Origin: Flavobacteriales bacterium
GTDB taxonomy: Bacteria > Bacteroidota > Bacteroidia > Flavobacteriales_D > Crocinitomicaceae
Assembly (NCBI GenBank): GCA_022361195.1
Contig: JAKSBJ010000339.1
Location: 49,561-113,560 of the forward strand
Direction: 5' to 3'
DNA length: 64,000 nucleotides
In this document: positions 1 to 9,081 of the stretch, one piece after another
Layout: each line of letters begins with the position of its first letter
Numbering within the stretch: the first letter of the stretch is position 1
Position numbers and translations under genes: made by a program
Notes under the pieces: generated by a model
Told to the model about the DNA's origin: nothing
The model's input: only the letters and a program-made list of their open reading frames with translations
The model's database searches: none

Positions 1-2289
1 ACATTGCAAGAAGGTAGTGATGCTTTATTACGCGCTCATAGAGGTTTCCCTAAAAATAAAGCACTCATTAAATATTTGTCCGAAGGTGGAATTAAAGCTC
101 AGCTTCAAAAAACGGAGAATTATTACATGCAAGATCGAGAGCGTGAAATGCCTAAGATCGACAAAGAGCTTTATTTCGTTATCAATGAAAAGCACAATAC
201 CATTGAGTTAACTGAGAAAGGGATTGACTTACTTTCGGATGGAGAGGATCGCGACTATTTCGTGATGCCGGATATTGGTTTGGGCTTAAAAGAATTAGAA
301 GATAGAGGCTTAGAGCGTCAGGAAATGCTAAAGGAAAAAGAGGCATTGATTGATAACTTTACTGTTAAATCGGAGCGAATCCATACCATTAACCAATTGT
401 TGAAAGCGTATTCACTTTTTGAGAAAGAAGTAGAATATGTGATCATGGATGGAAAGGTGAAAATCGTTGATGAGCAAACTGGTCGTATCATGGACGGAAG
501 AAGATATTCGGACGGATTACACCAGGCGATTGAAGCCAAAGAAAATGTGAAAATTGAAGCTGCAACTCAGACCTATGCAACGGTTACTTTGCAGAACTTC
601 TTTAGAATGTATCATAAGCTTTCTGGAATGACCGGTACAGCCGAAACGGAAGCACAAGAGCTTTGGGACATCTACGAGTTGGATGTGGTTGTCATTCCAA
701 CAAATAAACCAATTCAACGAAAAGATCAACAAGATTTGGTATACCGTACGCAACGTGAAAAGTACAATGCGGTGGTTGATGAGATTGAAAAAATGGTAAA
801 TGCCGGGCGACCGGTATTGGTAGGAACAACAACCGTTGAGATTTCAGAGTTGTTGAGTCGTGTATTGAAAGGAAAAGGAATTGAGCATAATGTCCTCAAT
901 GCTAAATACCATAAAAAGGAGTCAGAAATTGTAGCAGAAGCTGGTCACACAGGAAAAGTAACCATCGCTACAAATATGGCCGGTAGGGGTACGGATATTA
1001 AGCTTTCAAAAGAAGTATTAGATGCTGGTGGATTGGCAATTATTGCTACTGAACGTCACGATTCACGACGTGTAGACAGACAGTTAAGAGGTCGTGCTGG
1101 TCGTCAGGGAGATCCGGGATCATCACAGTTCTTCGTTTCATTAGAGGATGATTTGATGCGTAAATTTGGTTCAGAGCGTATTGCTAAAATCATGGACCGA
1201 ATGGGATATAAAGAAGGAGAGGTAATTCAACATTCAATGATTACCAAATCCATCGAAAGAGCCCAGCGTAAAGTAGAAGAAAATGCATTTGGTGTTCGTA
1301 AACGTTTATTGGAGTATGATGACGTAATGAATGCACAGCGTAATGCAATTTATAAGAAGAGGAGAAATGCACTTTACGGAGATCGTTTGGAGTTGGACGT
1401 TTCTAACATGTTCTATGATGTAGCAGAGGAAATCGTAAATGATCATTACCATGCAAAAGATTTTGATTCATTTGAGTTGGATTTGGTAAAATACCTTAAA
1501 ATCCAATCACCGGTTCAACGTGGTGATTTTGAAAACACCAATGCAAGTGATTTAATTGACACGATTTACGACAAAGCAGTTGAGACTTACGAAGCGAAAT
1601 CAGAGCTATTAGGTAAAACAGCGGCTCCTGTTTTGAAACAAGTGCTTGAAAACGAAGGTGAAAAGTACCGTAATATGGCTTTCCCTATCTCGGATGGAAC
1701 TAAGTCATTGAACGTGGTTGTTAATCTGGAAGAAGGGGTTAAAACTGAAGGAAAGATTTTAAAGAAACAAATCGAGAAAATCATCACTTTAGGATTTATC
1801 GATAACCAGTGGAAAGAACATTTACGTAAAATGGATGATTTGCGTCAAACGGTGCAACATGCACAGTTAGAGCAAAAAGATCCATTGGTAATCTATAAAA
1901 AAGAGTCTTATGGCTTGTTTACGGATATGATGGCTAAGATGAGTAAAGAAGTGGTTAGCTTCCTTACTAAAGCTAATTTACCACAGCAAGCTCAAGCTAA
2001 TCGTCCAACTAAACAACAGGAATTTGAAAGTGCTTATGAAAATGCATCAGAGCACAAGCAAGAAGAGTTCCAGGGGTCAGAAGGGTACGATGAAGCTCGT
2101 GAAAATTCAGGAGTCCAGCAACAGCAACAACCAAAGCGTAAGCCAGTAACGGTTGCTCCTAAAATTGGACGAAACGATAAAGTTGAAATCCGTAATTTGA
2201 AGAATGGTGAAACCAAAGTCGTGAAATTTAAACAAGCTGAGCCTTTGGTGAAAACTGGGCAATGGGTAATTACGAAAAAAGAGGCTTAA
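1..2289 (+). CDS. secA: Protein translocase subunit SecA, C-terminal part (5' end outside window)
   Basis: ATPase motor of the Sec translocase, which drives unfolded preproteins through SecYEG at the inner membrane. The frame is open from the first base, so the true start and the first nucleotide-binding domain (Walker A/B) lie outside the window; 762 C-terminal residues are visible. I see the preprotein-binding region, GMTGTAETE (visible residue about 209), the second motor domain with ATNMAGRGTDIK (about 323) and RQLRGRAGRQGDPG (about 360), then the helical scaffold. The protein ends in a polar linker and a short basic tail without the Cys/His zinc motif of proteobacterial SecA, which is normal for Bacteroidota. 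Identity is certain; only the start is missing. Confidence 0.97.
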   Translation, partial: TLQEGSDALLRAHRGFPKNKALIKYLSEGGIKAQLQKTENYYMQDREREMPKIDKELYFVINEKHNTIELTEKGIDLLSDGEDRDYFVMPDIGLGLKELEDRGLERQEMLKEKEALIDNFTVKSERIHTINQLLKAYSLFEKEVEYVIMDGKVKIVDEQTGRIMDGRRYSDGLHQAIEAKENVKIEAATQTYATVTLQNFFRMYHKLSGMTGTAETEAQELWDIYELDVVVIPTNKPIQRKDQQDLVYRTQREKYNAVVDEIEKMVNAGRPVLVGTTTVEISELLSRVLKGKGIEHNVLNAKYHKKESEIVAEAGHTGKVTIATNMAGRGTDIKLSKEVLDAGGLAIIATERHDSRRVDRQLRGRAGRQGDPGSSQFFVSLEDDLMRKFGSERIAKIMDRMGYKEGEVIQHSMITKSIERAQRKVEENAFGVRKRLLEYDDVMNAQRNAIYKKRRNALYGDRLELDVSNMFYDVAEEIVNDHYHAKDFDSFELDLVKYLKIQSPVQRGDFENTNASDLIDTIYDKAVETYEAKSELLGKTAAPVLKQVLENEGEKYRNMAFPISDGTKSLNVVVNLEEGVKTEGKILKKQIEKIITLGFIDNQWKEHLRKMDDLRQTVQHAQLEQKDPLVIYKKESYGLFTDMMAKMSKEVVSFLTKANLPQQAQANRPTKQQEFESAYENASEHKQEEFQGSEGYDEARENSGVQQQQQPKRKPVTVAPKIGRNDKVEIRNLKNGETKVVKFKQAEPLVKTGQWVITKKEA

Positions 2290-2349
2290 ATTTGATGTCC
2301 TGCCTAACGAATTGAATGGTTTTGGCGTTAATCTCGATAATTCAATAGT

Positions 2350-3555
2350 ATGCGAGGATTTTTAATTTTAACTTTTTGTTTGGCGGCTCAGTTGAGTTTT
2401 GCCCATGGATCTGATACCACTTATGATGAATCAGGAAATGTCTATTCCATTTGTCATACCCATGAGGAAAATGGTATAACCGATTGTAAATACTATTATA
2501 AAACCGGACAGCTTTATCAAATAGGTAGTCTTAAAGACACTTTGCGTGTTGGGAACTGGGTGAGTTATTACCGGAATCATTTTACGAAAGACAGTATCTA
2601 TTACGCAATTATTCAAAAGGAAGGAATAGAAGTATCCGTTAAAGATAGTTTTGCTTTTTATTATTTCAGCAATGGTGCTATTCGTACGCGCGGAACTTTT
2701 GATGAGGATAAGAAAACTGGTAAGTGGATTACCAATTTCCCCGATGGGCGTGAAAAGGAAATCGTTCGATATAAAAATGATGTGAGAGATGGTCAGTTTC
2801 ATGTCAACTACCGTAACGGAAAGCTTCGAGAGAAAGGTGTTTATGCCGAAGGTATGCGAATTGGAATGTGGAATACTTATCATAAAAATGGTCAATTATG
2901 GGGAGTAGGAGAGTTTCAAGAGGATATCAGAACTGGAGAGTGGGTATGGAATTATGATAATGGAAAGCTTCAGGCAAAAGGACTTTTTAATAAAGAGGGG
3001 AGAAGTGGTGTTTGGACTTACCATCATCGTAATGGGCAATTGATGAAAACCGGAACTTTTCTTAACAATGAGGAGGAAGGAGAGTGGAAATTTTATTTTG
3101 ATGATGGCGAATTAGAAGCAGAGGGTGGTTTTAAATTAGGGAATAAAGAAGGTGCCTGGAAAGAGCGAGAAGTGGCTTCAACAGACAGTAGTGGAGTTCG
3201 GACTTATGGTCCTTTTATGAAAGGGGAGTATGAGTTAGATAAGCGAACAGGGGATTGGTACATCTATTATGAAAATGGAAAACCAAAAGAAATGTGGACT
3301 TACGTTTTGGGGCAACAAACAGGATCTTATAAAGCGTTTTATCCTAATGGTAAGTTAAAAACACATTGGCGTTTGATTGATGGAAGACTCCTTCAGGTTT
3401 TTGAATGCCGAAATAAAAGAGGAAAGCAAATTGATTGTGGTACCGTGAAGTTAGGAAGCGGTACAGTTACAATTCTTGATGAAAAAGGAAAACCACTTAG
3501 AACTGAGGTTTACAAAGATGGTTACATCCAATCAGAAGAGAAAGTAGAAAAGTAA
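2350..3555 (+). CDS. Exported MORN_2-repeat protein (YwqK-like)
   Basis: Exported repeat protein of unknown role, 401 residues. Residues 1 to about 18 are a signal peptide (LILTFCLAAQLSFA). Nearly all the rest is a run of about ten units of roughly 23 residues with the core G-x-W-x-x-Y-x-x-N-G-x-L-x-x-x-G, for example GMWNTYHKNGQLWGVGEF. This is the MORN_2 pattern; database entries often call such proteins 'YwqK family antitoxin', but no toxin-like partner is next to it and the signal peptide argues against a cytoplasmic antitoxin. It lies 60 bp after secA on the same strand. Its stop codon directly abuts the stop codon of the convergent thioesterase gene. The repeat family is sure; the function is not. 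Confidence 0.85.
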   Translation: MRGFLILTFCLAAQLSFAHGSDTTYDESGNVYSICHTHEENGITDCKYYYKTGQLYQIGSLKDTLRVGNWVSYYRNHFTKDSIYYAIIQKEGIEVSVKDSFAFYYFSNGAIRTRGTFDEDKKTGKWITNFPDGREKEIVRYKNDVRDGQFHVNYRNGKLREKGVYAEGMRIGMWNTYHKNGQLWGVGEFQEDIRTGEWVWNYDNGKLQAKGLFNKEGRSGVWTYHHRNGQLMKTGTFLNNEEEGEWKFYFDDGELEAEGGFKLGNKEGAWKEREVASTDSSGVRTYGPFMKGEYELDKRTGDWYIYYENGKPKEMWTYVLGQQTGSYKAFYPNGKLKTHWRLIDGRLLQVFECRNKRGKQIDCGTVKLGSGTVTILDEKGKPLRTEVYKDGYIQSEEKVEK

Positions 3556-3960
3556 TTACCAGTTTTTATCGCTTCTATAGACTGTTCCTTTAAAGTGGGC
3601 TACACGTTCCTCTTTTTGATTAAAAATATCCATTTCATACAAGCCTGTTTTACGCGTTAAATTCAACTCTTTTGTGTGAACGGTTAACACATCTCCCGTA
3701 TGAACGCTTTTGGTGTGAGAAATAGACGTTTCAATAGACATTGCTCGCATTCCGTGTGAATTGCATGAAAAAGCCAAAGCACTATCCGCTAAACAATAAG
3801 TAATACCTCCATGTGTTACACCAAAACCATTCACCATCTCGGATCTGACAGTCATTTTAAGCGAAACACTACCTGGTGTATAAGTCAATACCTCAATTCC
3901 GAGCCATTGGCTCATGGAATCGGATTCCATCATCGTATCAATAATCTCTTTGGGAGTCAT
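3556..3960 (-). CDS. Hotdog-fold thioesterase, PaaI-like
   Basis: Probable acyl-CoA thioesterase of the PaaI/hotdog superfamily, 134 residues, the usual length for a single hotdog domain. The family signature is visible as NGFGVTHGGITYCLADSALAF (about residues 44-64), where the HGG loop and the acidic residue in the following helix (Asp) form the active site; the C-terminal strand runs KTGLYEMDIFNQKEERVAHFKGTVY. The gene sits 5 bp downstream of the 159-residue gene on the same strand, so the two are probably co-transcribed. Although PaaI proteins belong to phenylacetate catabolism in other bacteria, this copy is 10 kb away from the paa operon and in another transcription unit, so the substrate is open. 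Confidence 0.85.
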   Translation of the reverse strand: MTPKEIIDTMMESDSMSQWLGIEVLTYTPGSVSLKMTVRSEMVNGFGVTHGGITYCLADSALAFSCNSHGMRAMSIETSISHTKSVHTGDVLTVHTKELNLTRKTGLYEMDIFNQKEERVAHFKGTVYRSDKNW

Positions 3961-3965
3961 GGAAT

Positions 3966-4445
3966 TTATTTGGTAATGGCCTGATTCATTAAACCAATCA
4001 TTCCTGAACTTACAATAAACAACTGTAATTTGGTTTCTTCATCCAATACTTCTCCATCCTCATCAGCAGCCTCAATTTCATGCATCATAAATTGCATAAG
4101 GTGATGCTGACGCGTTAAATCCTGCATAGGTTCGTAATCTTCTTCCTTATGAATGGCATCCAAAGCCAATAAAAAGGGATCCTGAAAATTGTCAATATCT
4201 TCTTCAGAGATTTCTTTTAATTGTAAACCTTCGTTTAAAAAAGCTTCCAACACAATGGCAAAATAGTAAATTGAAAAAACGTTCAACTCCTCATTTTCAT
4301 ATTCAACTCCAGCTTGTAAAAGGTAGCTAACCAATTGTTCTTGCTTAAGGGTAAAAGTCTCAATTAACTTATCAAGAGCTTCGTCGTTAAGCGAATCAAT
4401 TTTCTCAATTGCTTTTTCAATACTTTGCACACTAACCTGACTCAT
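3966..4445 (-). CDS. Conserved-looking cytoplasmic protein of unknown function
   Basis: I do not recognise this 159-residue protein. It has no signal peptide or membrane segment, is acidic (net negative, rich in Glu, Asp, Leu) and predicted to be almost wholly helical, with runs such as AIEKIDSLNDEALDKLIETF and HEIEAADEDGEVLDEETKL. The ATG at 4443-4445 is the first in frame after an AT-rich divergent gap. It ends 5 bp before the hotdog thioesterase on the same strand, so the two probably form a transcription unit, divergent from the DUF2461 gene. Nothing suggests transfer or damage. Confidence 0.7.
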   Translation of the reverse strand: MSQVSVQSIEKAIEKIDSLNDEALDKLIETFTLKQEQLVSYLLQAGVEYENEELNVFSIYYFAIVLEAFLNEGLQLKEISEEDIDNFQDPFLLALDAIHKEEDYEPMQDLTRQHHLMQFMMHEIEAADEDGEVLDEETKLQLFIVSSGMIGLMNQAITK

Positions 4446-4558
4446 TCGGATATAGATTTTATTTGAGGGTAAAGGTAGAAACTATTTTATTTTGCCTCCG
4501 AAATGTTTTCAAATTTTATAACTTTAAAAAGTACTCAAATACTGATAAACGAATAAAA

Positions 4559-5224
4559 ATGAGCTATTTTTCAGAAGACTATCTTAACTTTTTTAAAGAA
4601 CTGGCAGCCAATAACCATAAAGATTGGTTTGACGAAAATCGAAAACGATATACAAATAACATCAAAGAGCCTTTTGAAAAATTTGTGAATGATCTTATTG
4701 CTGAGGTACAAAAACACGATAAAAAGATCCAAATCACACATAAAGAAGCTGTTTTTAGAATCAACAGAGATATCCGTTTTTCAAAGGACAAGTCGCCATA
4801 TAAATTGAATCGTTCGGCTATCATTTCTCCAAAAGGAAGAAAAGACAAAGCTTATCCAGGTTTGTATGTAGAGGCCGGACCAGAACATTACCGTATTTAT
4901 GGAGGTGTTTATATGCCGGATAAAGAACAACTTTTATCAATCCGAAATACAATTGCTGCTGCTCCAAAAAAAATTGAGAAACTCATGGCTGATGAAAGCT
5001 TTAAATCTGTTTTTGGGGAAATAAGAGGAGAAAAGAACAAAATCCTTCCTAAAGAATTAAAGGAAGCTGGAGAGAAGACTCCGATTCTGTTCAATAAGCA
5101 ATTTTATTGGTTTGTAGAGTTAGAACCTGAGGTTATTGAACAAGATGATATTTTGGAAAAAACCATGGAGGCTTATTTGGCGAACAAAAAAATGATGGAC
5201 TATTTTGCTTCGGCTATGGGGTAA
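4559..5224 (+). CDS. DUF2461 domain-containing protein
   Basis: Cytoplasmic protein of 221 residues matching the DUF2461 (TIGR02453) family, whose function is not known. The family pattern is clear: N-terminal SYFSEDYLNFFKELAANNHK-type start, KDWFDENRKRY, then FRINRDIRFSKDKSPYK and later GGVYMPDKEQLLSIR. The open frame reaches back to 4463, but the ATG at 4559 gives the standard family N-terminus and lies after an AT-rich leader, so I chose it. Its TAA shares one base with the ATG of the next gene (TAATG at 5222-5226), which indicates translational coupling to the beta-helix gene. Confidence 0.88.
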   Translation: MSYFSEDYLNFFKELAANNHKDWFDENRKRYTNNIKEPFEKFVNDLIAEVQKHDKKIQITHKEAVFRINRDIRFSKDKSPYKLNRSAIISPKGRKDKAYPGLYVEAGPEHYRIYGGVYMPDKEQLLSIRNTIAAAPKKIEKLMADESFKSVFGEIRGEKNKILPKELKEAGEKTPILFNKQFYWFVELEPEVIEQDDILEKTMEAYLANKKMMDYFASAMG

Positions 5225-6588
5225 TGAGAAGTATTGTATTTCTCTTTTTATGTGCTTTTACAGCACTTTCGCAAAATAAGGAAGTAGTTGATGCTATTGA
5301 ATGGTCTAATGCAGGCTTAAAGCTGGATTTCGTAAAGCAGTCACAAGCACTGCGCTTTGATGACATTGGAGGTGTAGCAGATGGGAAAACAGCCAATGAT
5401 GCCATTCTAAAAAAGATCTTTCAAACCTACCCAGATGGTCGGGAAATTCAATTCTCAGAGGGAGTTTATTACTTTGAAGAGCGTATTCAATTACCCGGGA
5501 ATTTTGTGTTGAAAGGAGCCGGAATAGATAAAACGACCTTTGTTTTTAATCTGGAGAAGGAGCATGATTTAATTTTAACGCAAGGACAAAAAACGGTAGA
5601 TACGGTCTTCTTTGAGCAGGGGGTAAATAGGTTTGATGAAAGTATTCTAATTCAGGAAAATTCAACTTTAAAGGCAGGGGATTGGATTATTCTGGGCGAC
5701 AATGATTAAGATTTTGTCCACTCCAATTGGGCTTGGGGTAAATCAGGGCAAATAATTAAAATTGAGAAAATTGATGGGGATAAGATTTTTCTGGAAGGTC
5801 AATTGAGGAGAGATTACCATCTCCAAAACAAGCCTTACGCCGTGAAACTCTTACCAGCTGAAGGGGCCGGAATTGAAAAACTGAGTTTAAAACGACGAAA
5901 TCAAACAAAGTTGCAGACCTCCAACATTCAATTTCGTTTTGCTGTGAATTGCTGGGTGAATAATGTTCGAAGTGATTCTACAAATTATGCTCATGTCTTA
6001 CTGGAATATGCGGCTAATTGTGAAGTGAAGAATAGTCATTTTGCTTACGGTTATGATTATGGAGCCGGAGGAAAAGCTTATGGAGTTGTTTTGCAATTTG
6101 CAACCAGTGAATGTGCAATCATGTATAATCATTTCAATCATCTAAGGCATGCTATGCTTTTACAAGCAGGAGCAAACGGAAATGTTATCATTGAAAACGA
6201 ATCAGACAATCCGTATTGGAAAGAGCCTTTTTTGCCAAAACGAGCAGCTGGAGATTTAGTTTTACATGGAAATTATCCCTATGTCAATTTCTTTGAGCGT
6301 AATCGCATTCAAAATTTGGTAATTGATGATTCGCATGGTATAAATGGGCCGTACAATGTATTTGCCTTAAACAAGGTGGAATCTTACGGGATAATTATGG
6401 GGAATTCTCCGGCTACAGATAGTTTAGTTTTTGTTGGGAACGAAGTTAGTGGTAAGGGAATTTTTAAGGGAAAGTACAGACTAAAAGGAAATGGACATTT
6501 TGAATTTGCTAATCGAGTGAAGAGAAAAGCAATTCCAAAAGGAACTCGAATGCGACCTGATTATGGGATTAGTATTTATAGAAATTAA
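5224..6588 (+). pseudogene. Exported right-handed beta-helix (pectate-lyase-like) protein, split by one in-frame TAA
   Basis: The frame that starts at 5224 runs to a TAA at 5707-5709 (161 residues) and then continues in the same frame without another lesion to 6588 (292 more residues). Together they give one 454-codon protein: signal peptide (SIVFLFLCAFTALSQ), a Pectate_lyase_3-type start (FDDIGGVADGKTANDA, then FSEGVYYFEERIQLPGNFVL and LKGAGIDKTTF), and after the stop a series of short parallel beta-helix coils with Asn-rich turns (NCWVNNVRSDSTNYAHVLLE). Such proteins bind or cleave polysaccharides, but no specific activity can be read here. The sequence right after the stop (DFVHSNWAWGKSG) is normal coding sequence. 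The cause is a recent nonsense mutation, a sequencing error or, less likely, readthrough. The first ATG after the stop gives an open frame from 5803. Confidence 0.8.
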
Positions 6589-6592
6589 TTAG

Positions 6593-7837
6593 CTATTCTT
6601 CTTTAATGTACTGTTGAAGATAGTTGGGGAATGTCTTAATGGCCGATTCAATCTTTGGTAGTAAGTAAGCTTTTTGTGATTCTTCGGTTAAATGATAAGT
6701 ATAAGAGGTAATCATGTAATAGGCCAATAGACGGTTGTAATCATCCAATTTTGTATCACTGATTGCCAATAATAAAGCCATTTCAACTTCTTTTGGATTA
6801 GCTGTCTCCGATAGAGCTCGACCAAGTCGTCCTATACTGCCGTAATAATGATTTCTTGACGCATTTTCAACTCTAAGACTTATCCCAAAAATCAGTTGTA
6901 AAACATCAATGTTAAGCTCTTCAAGTTCTTTTATATAAGTTAAACGTTCTCCCCAGGCATAGCTCCCGTCGGACATCCGCTCGAAATTGTCATTCATAAT
7001 ATCTAAATGAGCTCTTAAGAAAACGCCCCAGTTTCCTGTTTCTGCAGACAATAAAGCAATGTTAACTGCATGAATTCTTGGTCCATCATCCATGCTACAA
7101 AAGCCTATAACCCGCGTACTTCGGAATTCCTCCAGCAACTTTTCTTTTTTCTTTTGAGATAGGTTCTCAAAGTTATTTGGAAGCGTTATGTGTCCCATTT
7201 CTGCGTTATCCCTTAGCTTAACAGTATTAGTATCCACCAAACAGTCGGCGTACTGAATTATCCTGGCGTATTTTTCTGGCAATTCAGTTGATTGCATTCC
7301 ATTGGGAAAAAAGAATCCTATTACTTCTTCTTCACTGTATCTCGTTTCAGGACTGTAGCTGAACTGAATAGAATTGGCTAAAACTTCTTCAATGTTCTTT
7401 TTGACACTGAGTTGTTTTCCGTAGTAGGCGCCTCCAGCTTCTTCAAATGTGGTGATTGGTTTCCCATCCTCCGTATTCGTCATCTGGTATTTGATAACCA
7501 GGAGATTCTCTTTCATCTTCAAAGAGGGATATTTGCTTCGTATTTCATCAAAGGATACGCCATTATCGAGGTCTTCAGCCAGTTTTACTGCCTTTTTTCC
7601 TTTTAGTACAAAGTAAATTCCTTCACCTTGTTGTTTGGAATAATAGGTTCGATCTAAATCACATTGTAAATACTTTAAATTCAAGGAATCGGCAATAGCC
7701 GACAGCTTTTCCATAGTGGATACAGAATACATCAAACCATTATCATGTGTTGTGAATTCAGTTTTTCCAAATTCATCCTGGCCAAATACCAGTGATAAAT
7801 GACTGAAAAAAAGTAAGGATAATAATTGTCGAATCAT
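6593..7837 (-). CDS. Exported protein of unknown function
   Basis: I do not recognise this 414-residue protein. Residues 1-19 are a clear signal peptide ending in VFGQ, the typical Bacteroidota signal peptidase I context (xxx-Q). The mature part has an alpha/beta N-terminal half (about residues 20-220) with segments such as GIYFVLKGKKAVKLAEDLDN, and a helical C-terminal half (about 250-414) that looks like irregular helical repeats (ALLLAISDTKLDDYNRLLAYY). There is no lipobox, sorting domain or catalytic motif that I can name. The gene is convergent with the beta-helix gene (4-bp gap). Confidence 0.7.
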   Translation of the reverse strand: MIRQLLSLLFFSHLSLVFGQDEFGKTEFTTHDNGLMYSVSTMEKLSAIADSLNLKYLQCDLDRTYYSKQQGEGIYFVLKGKKAVKLAEDLDNGVSFDEIRSKYPSLKMKENLLVIKYQMTNTEDGKPITTFEEAGGAYYGKQLSVKKNIEEVLANSIQFSYSPETRYSEEEVIGFFFPNGMQSTELPEKYARIIQYADCLVDTNTVKLRDNAEMGHITLPNNFENLSQKKKEKLLEEFRSTRVIGFCSMDDGPRIHAVNIALLSAETGNWGVFLRAHLDIMNDNFERMSDGSYAWGERLTYIKELEELNIDVLQLIFGISLRVENASRNHYYGSIGRLGRALSETANPKEVEMALLLAISDTKLDDYNRLLAYYMITSYTYHLTEESQKAYLLPKIESAIKTFPNYLQQYIKEE

Positions 7838-7927
7838 GGCAAGTGATTGAATATTAATAAATCGTAGAAACTTTAGAAAGTTACAATTTAATGATTCAGT
7901 ACTTGCTGAAAATCCACAAATTAAGAA

Positions 7928-8941
7928 TTAAATAATATTCACCTCCCGCTCGAGGTCAACATCATAAATGTCTTTTACAGATTGCAAAATATCTTCGGAT
8001 AATTGCCAAATATCAGCTCCTGAAGCGCCGCCATAGTTAACTAAAACCAGAGCTTGATTTTTATGAACACCATAGTTCCCAATGGTTTTTCCTTTCCACC
8101 CGGCTTGGTCAATGAGCCAGCCCGCAGCCAATTTTACCTCACCGTTTGGAAGTGGGTAGTTGGCAATATCTGGAAATTTAGATTTTAATTGTTCAAATTT
8201 TTCGGCACTTACTACTGGGTTTTTGAAGAAACTTCCCGAATTACCAATTTCCGCAGGATCGGGTAATTTGGATTGTCGAATGGCAATAACAGCCTCACTA
8301 ACATCTTTTATACCTGGTGTATCAATTCCTTTCTTGGTTAATTCCTGCTCAATTGCTCCATAAGAGGTGTTTAACTGATGCTTCTTACTCAATAGAAGTG
8401 TAACGCTAAGAATGATGTATTGATCCTTTAAATCACGTTTAAAAACACTTTCCCGATATCCGAATTTGCAATTCTCTTTGGTAAACGTTTCAATTTGAAG
8501 ACTTTTTCGGTTTAAGGCTTCTAATTCAACAAAAACATCTTTGATTTCAACACCATAAGCTCCAATGTTTTGCATAGGAGCAGCTCCAACCGAACCTGGA
8601 ATTAAAGAAAGGTTTTCAATACCGCCATATCCATTAGAGACGGCGTACATAACTAGTTCATGCCATACTTCTCCGGCCATGGCCCTAATTTTAACTTGTT
8701 GCTCATCTTCCTCCACTACATCAATCCCAGTCAATTCGTTTTTAATGGCCAAACCTTCGTAATCACGAGTGAGTAGAATATTACTACCCCCTCCCAAAAT
8801 AAGTAAAGGGTCATTAATACTTTTTCTTGATTGAAGAATTTCAACCAATTCGTCAATGGATTGAAACTTGGCAAAAGAATAGGCTTTTGCTTCAATTCCA
8901 AATGTATTATACTCTTTTAAACTGTGCTGTTTTTGAATCAT
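7928..8941 (-). CDS. murB: UDP-N-acetylenolpyruvoylglucosamine reductase MurB
   Basis: FAD-dependent, NADPH-using reductase that turns UDP-GlcNAc-enolpyruvate into UDP-MurNAc in the cytoplasmic phase of peptidoglycan synthesis. At 337 residues it has the length of the type I (E. coli-like) enzyme. Visible motifs: FAD-binding LLILGGGSNILLT near residue 46, ENLSLIPGSVGAAPMQNIG near 112, the type I tyrosine loop region FGYRESVFK, and NSGSFFKNP with the catalytic serine. The C-terminal AAGWLIDQAGWKG segment is also typical. It stands alone, away from other mur genes, as often in Bacteroidota. A TACTTTTG box lies 18 bp upstream of the ATG. Confidence 0.96.
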   Translation of the reverse strand: MIQKQHSLKEYNTFGIEAKAYSFAKFQSIDELVEILQSRKSINDPLLILGGGSNILLTRDYEGLAIKNELTGIDVVEEDEQQVKIRAMAGEVWHELVMYAVSNGYGGIENLSLIPGSVGAAPMQNIGAYGVEIKDVFVELEALNRKSLQIETFTKENCKFGYRESVFKRDLKDQYIILSVTLLLSKKHQLNTSYGAIEQELTKKGIDTPGIKDVSEAVIAIRQSKLPDPAEIGNSGSFFKNPVVSAEKFEQLKSKFPDIANYPLPNGEVKLAAGWLIDQAGWKGKTIGNYGVHKNQALVLVNYGGASGADIWQLSEDILQSVKDIYDVDLEREVNII

Positions 8942-8959
8942 GTGCAGATCAATCTAAAT

Positions 8960-8967
8960 CAAAAGTA
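8960..8967 (-). promoter_or_regulatory. TAnnTTTG -7 box upstream of murB
   Basis: TACTTTTG on the minus strand, a full match to the Bacteroidota -7 consensus TAnnTTTG, 18 bp before the murB ATG. I see no TTTG -33 element at the expected distance, so it is supported by position and sequence only. Confidence 0.45.
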
Positions 8968-9032
8968 CATATAAGGGATGCTTCTTATCCTTTACTTGAG
9001 ATTACTTATTAAGAGCTTGAATTTTAAAACTA

Positions 9033-9063
9033 AAAAAGGGACTCTGTACTCAGAGTCCCTTTT
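9033..9063 (-). terminator. Rho-independent terminator of the OmpA/TSP3 gene
   Basis: A 9-bp stem GGGACTCTG / CAGAGTCCC with a 4-base loop (TACT), flanked by A and T runs on both sides. It lies 19 bp past the stop of the OmpA-family gene on the minus strand and before murB, so it separates the two minus-strand units. The flanking runs could make it bidirectional. Confidence 0.85.
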
Positions 9064-9081
9064 GTTGTTAATCGCATGGAA

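Noticed and set aside
2431..2895. 154-codon open frame on the minus strand inside the MORN-repeat gene
   Set aside because: It is fully antisense to a gene with a clear repeat pattern, has no recognisable motif and arises from the repeat codon bias.
2350..3555. MORN_2 protein as antitoxin of a toxin-antitoxin pair
   Set aside because: The YwqK label comes from family naming; the protein is exported and no toxin-like gene is adjacent.
3556..3960. Thioesterase as a member of the phenylacetate gene cluster
   Set aside because: It is PaaI-like by fold, but lies 10 kb from paaABCD, in another transcription unit with an unknown gene.
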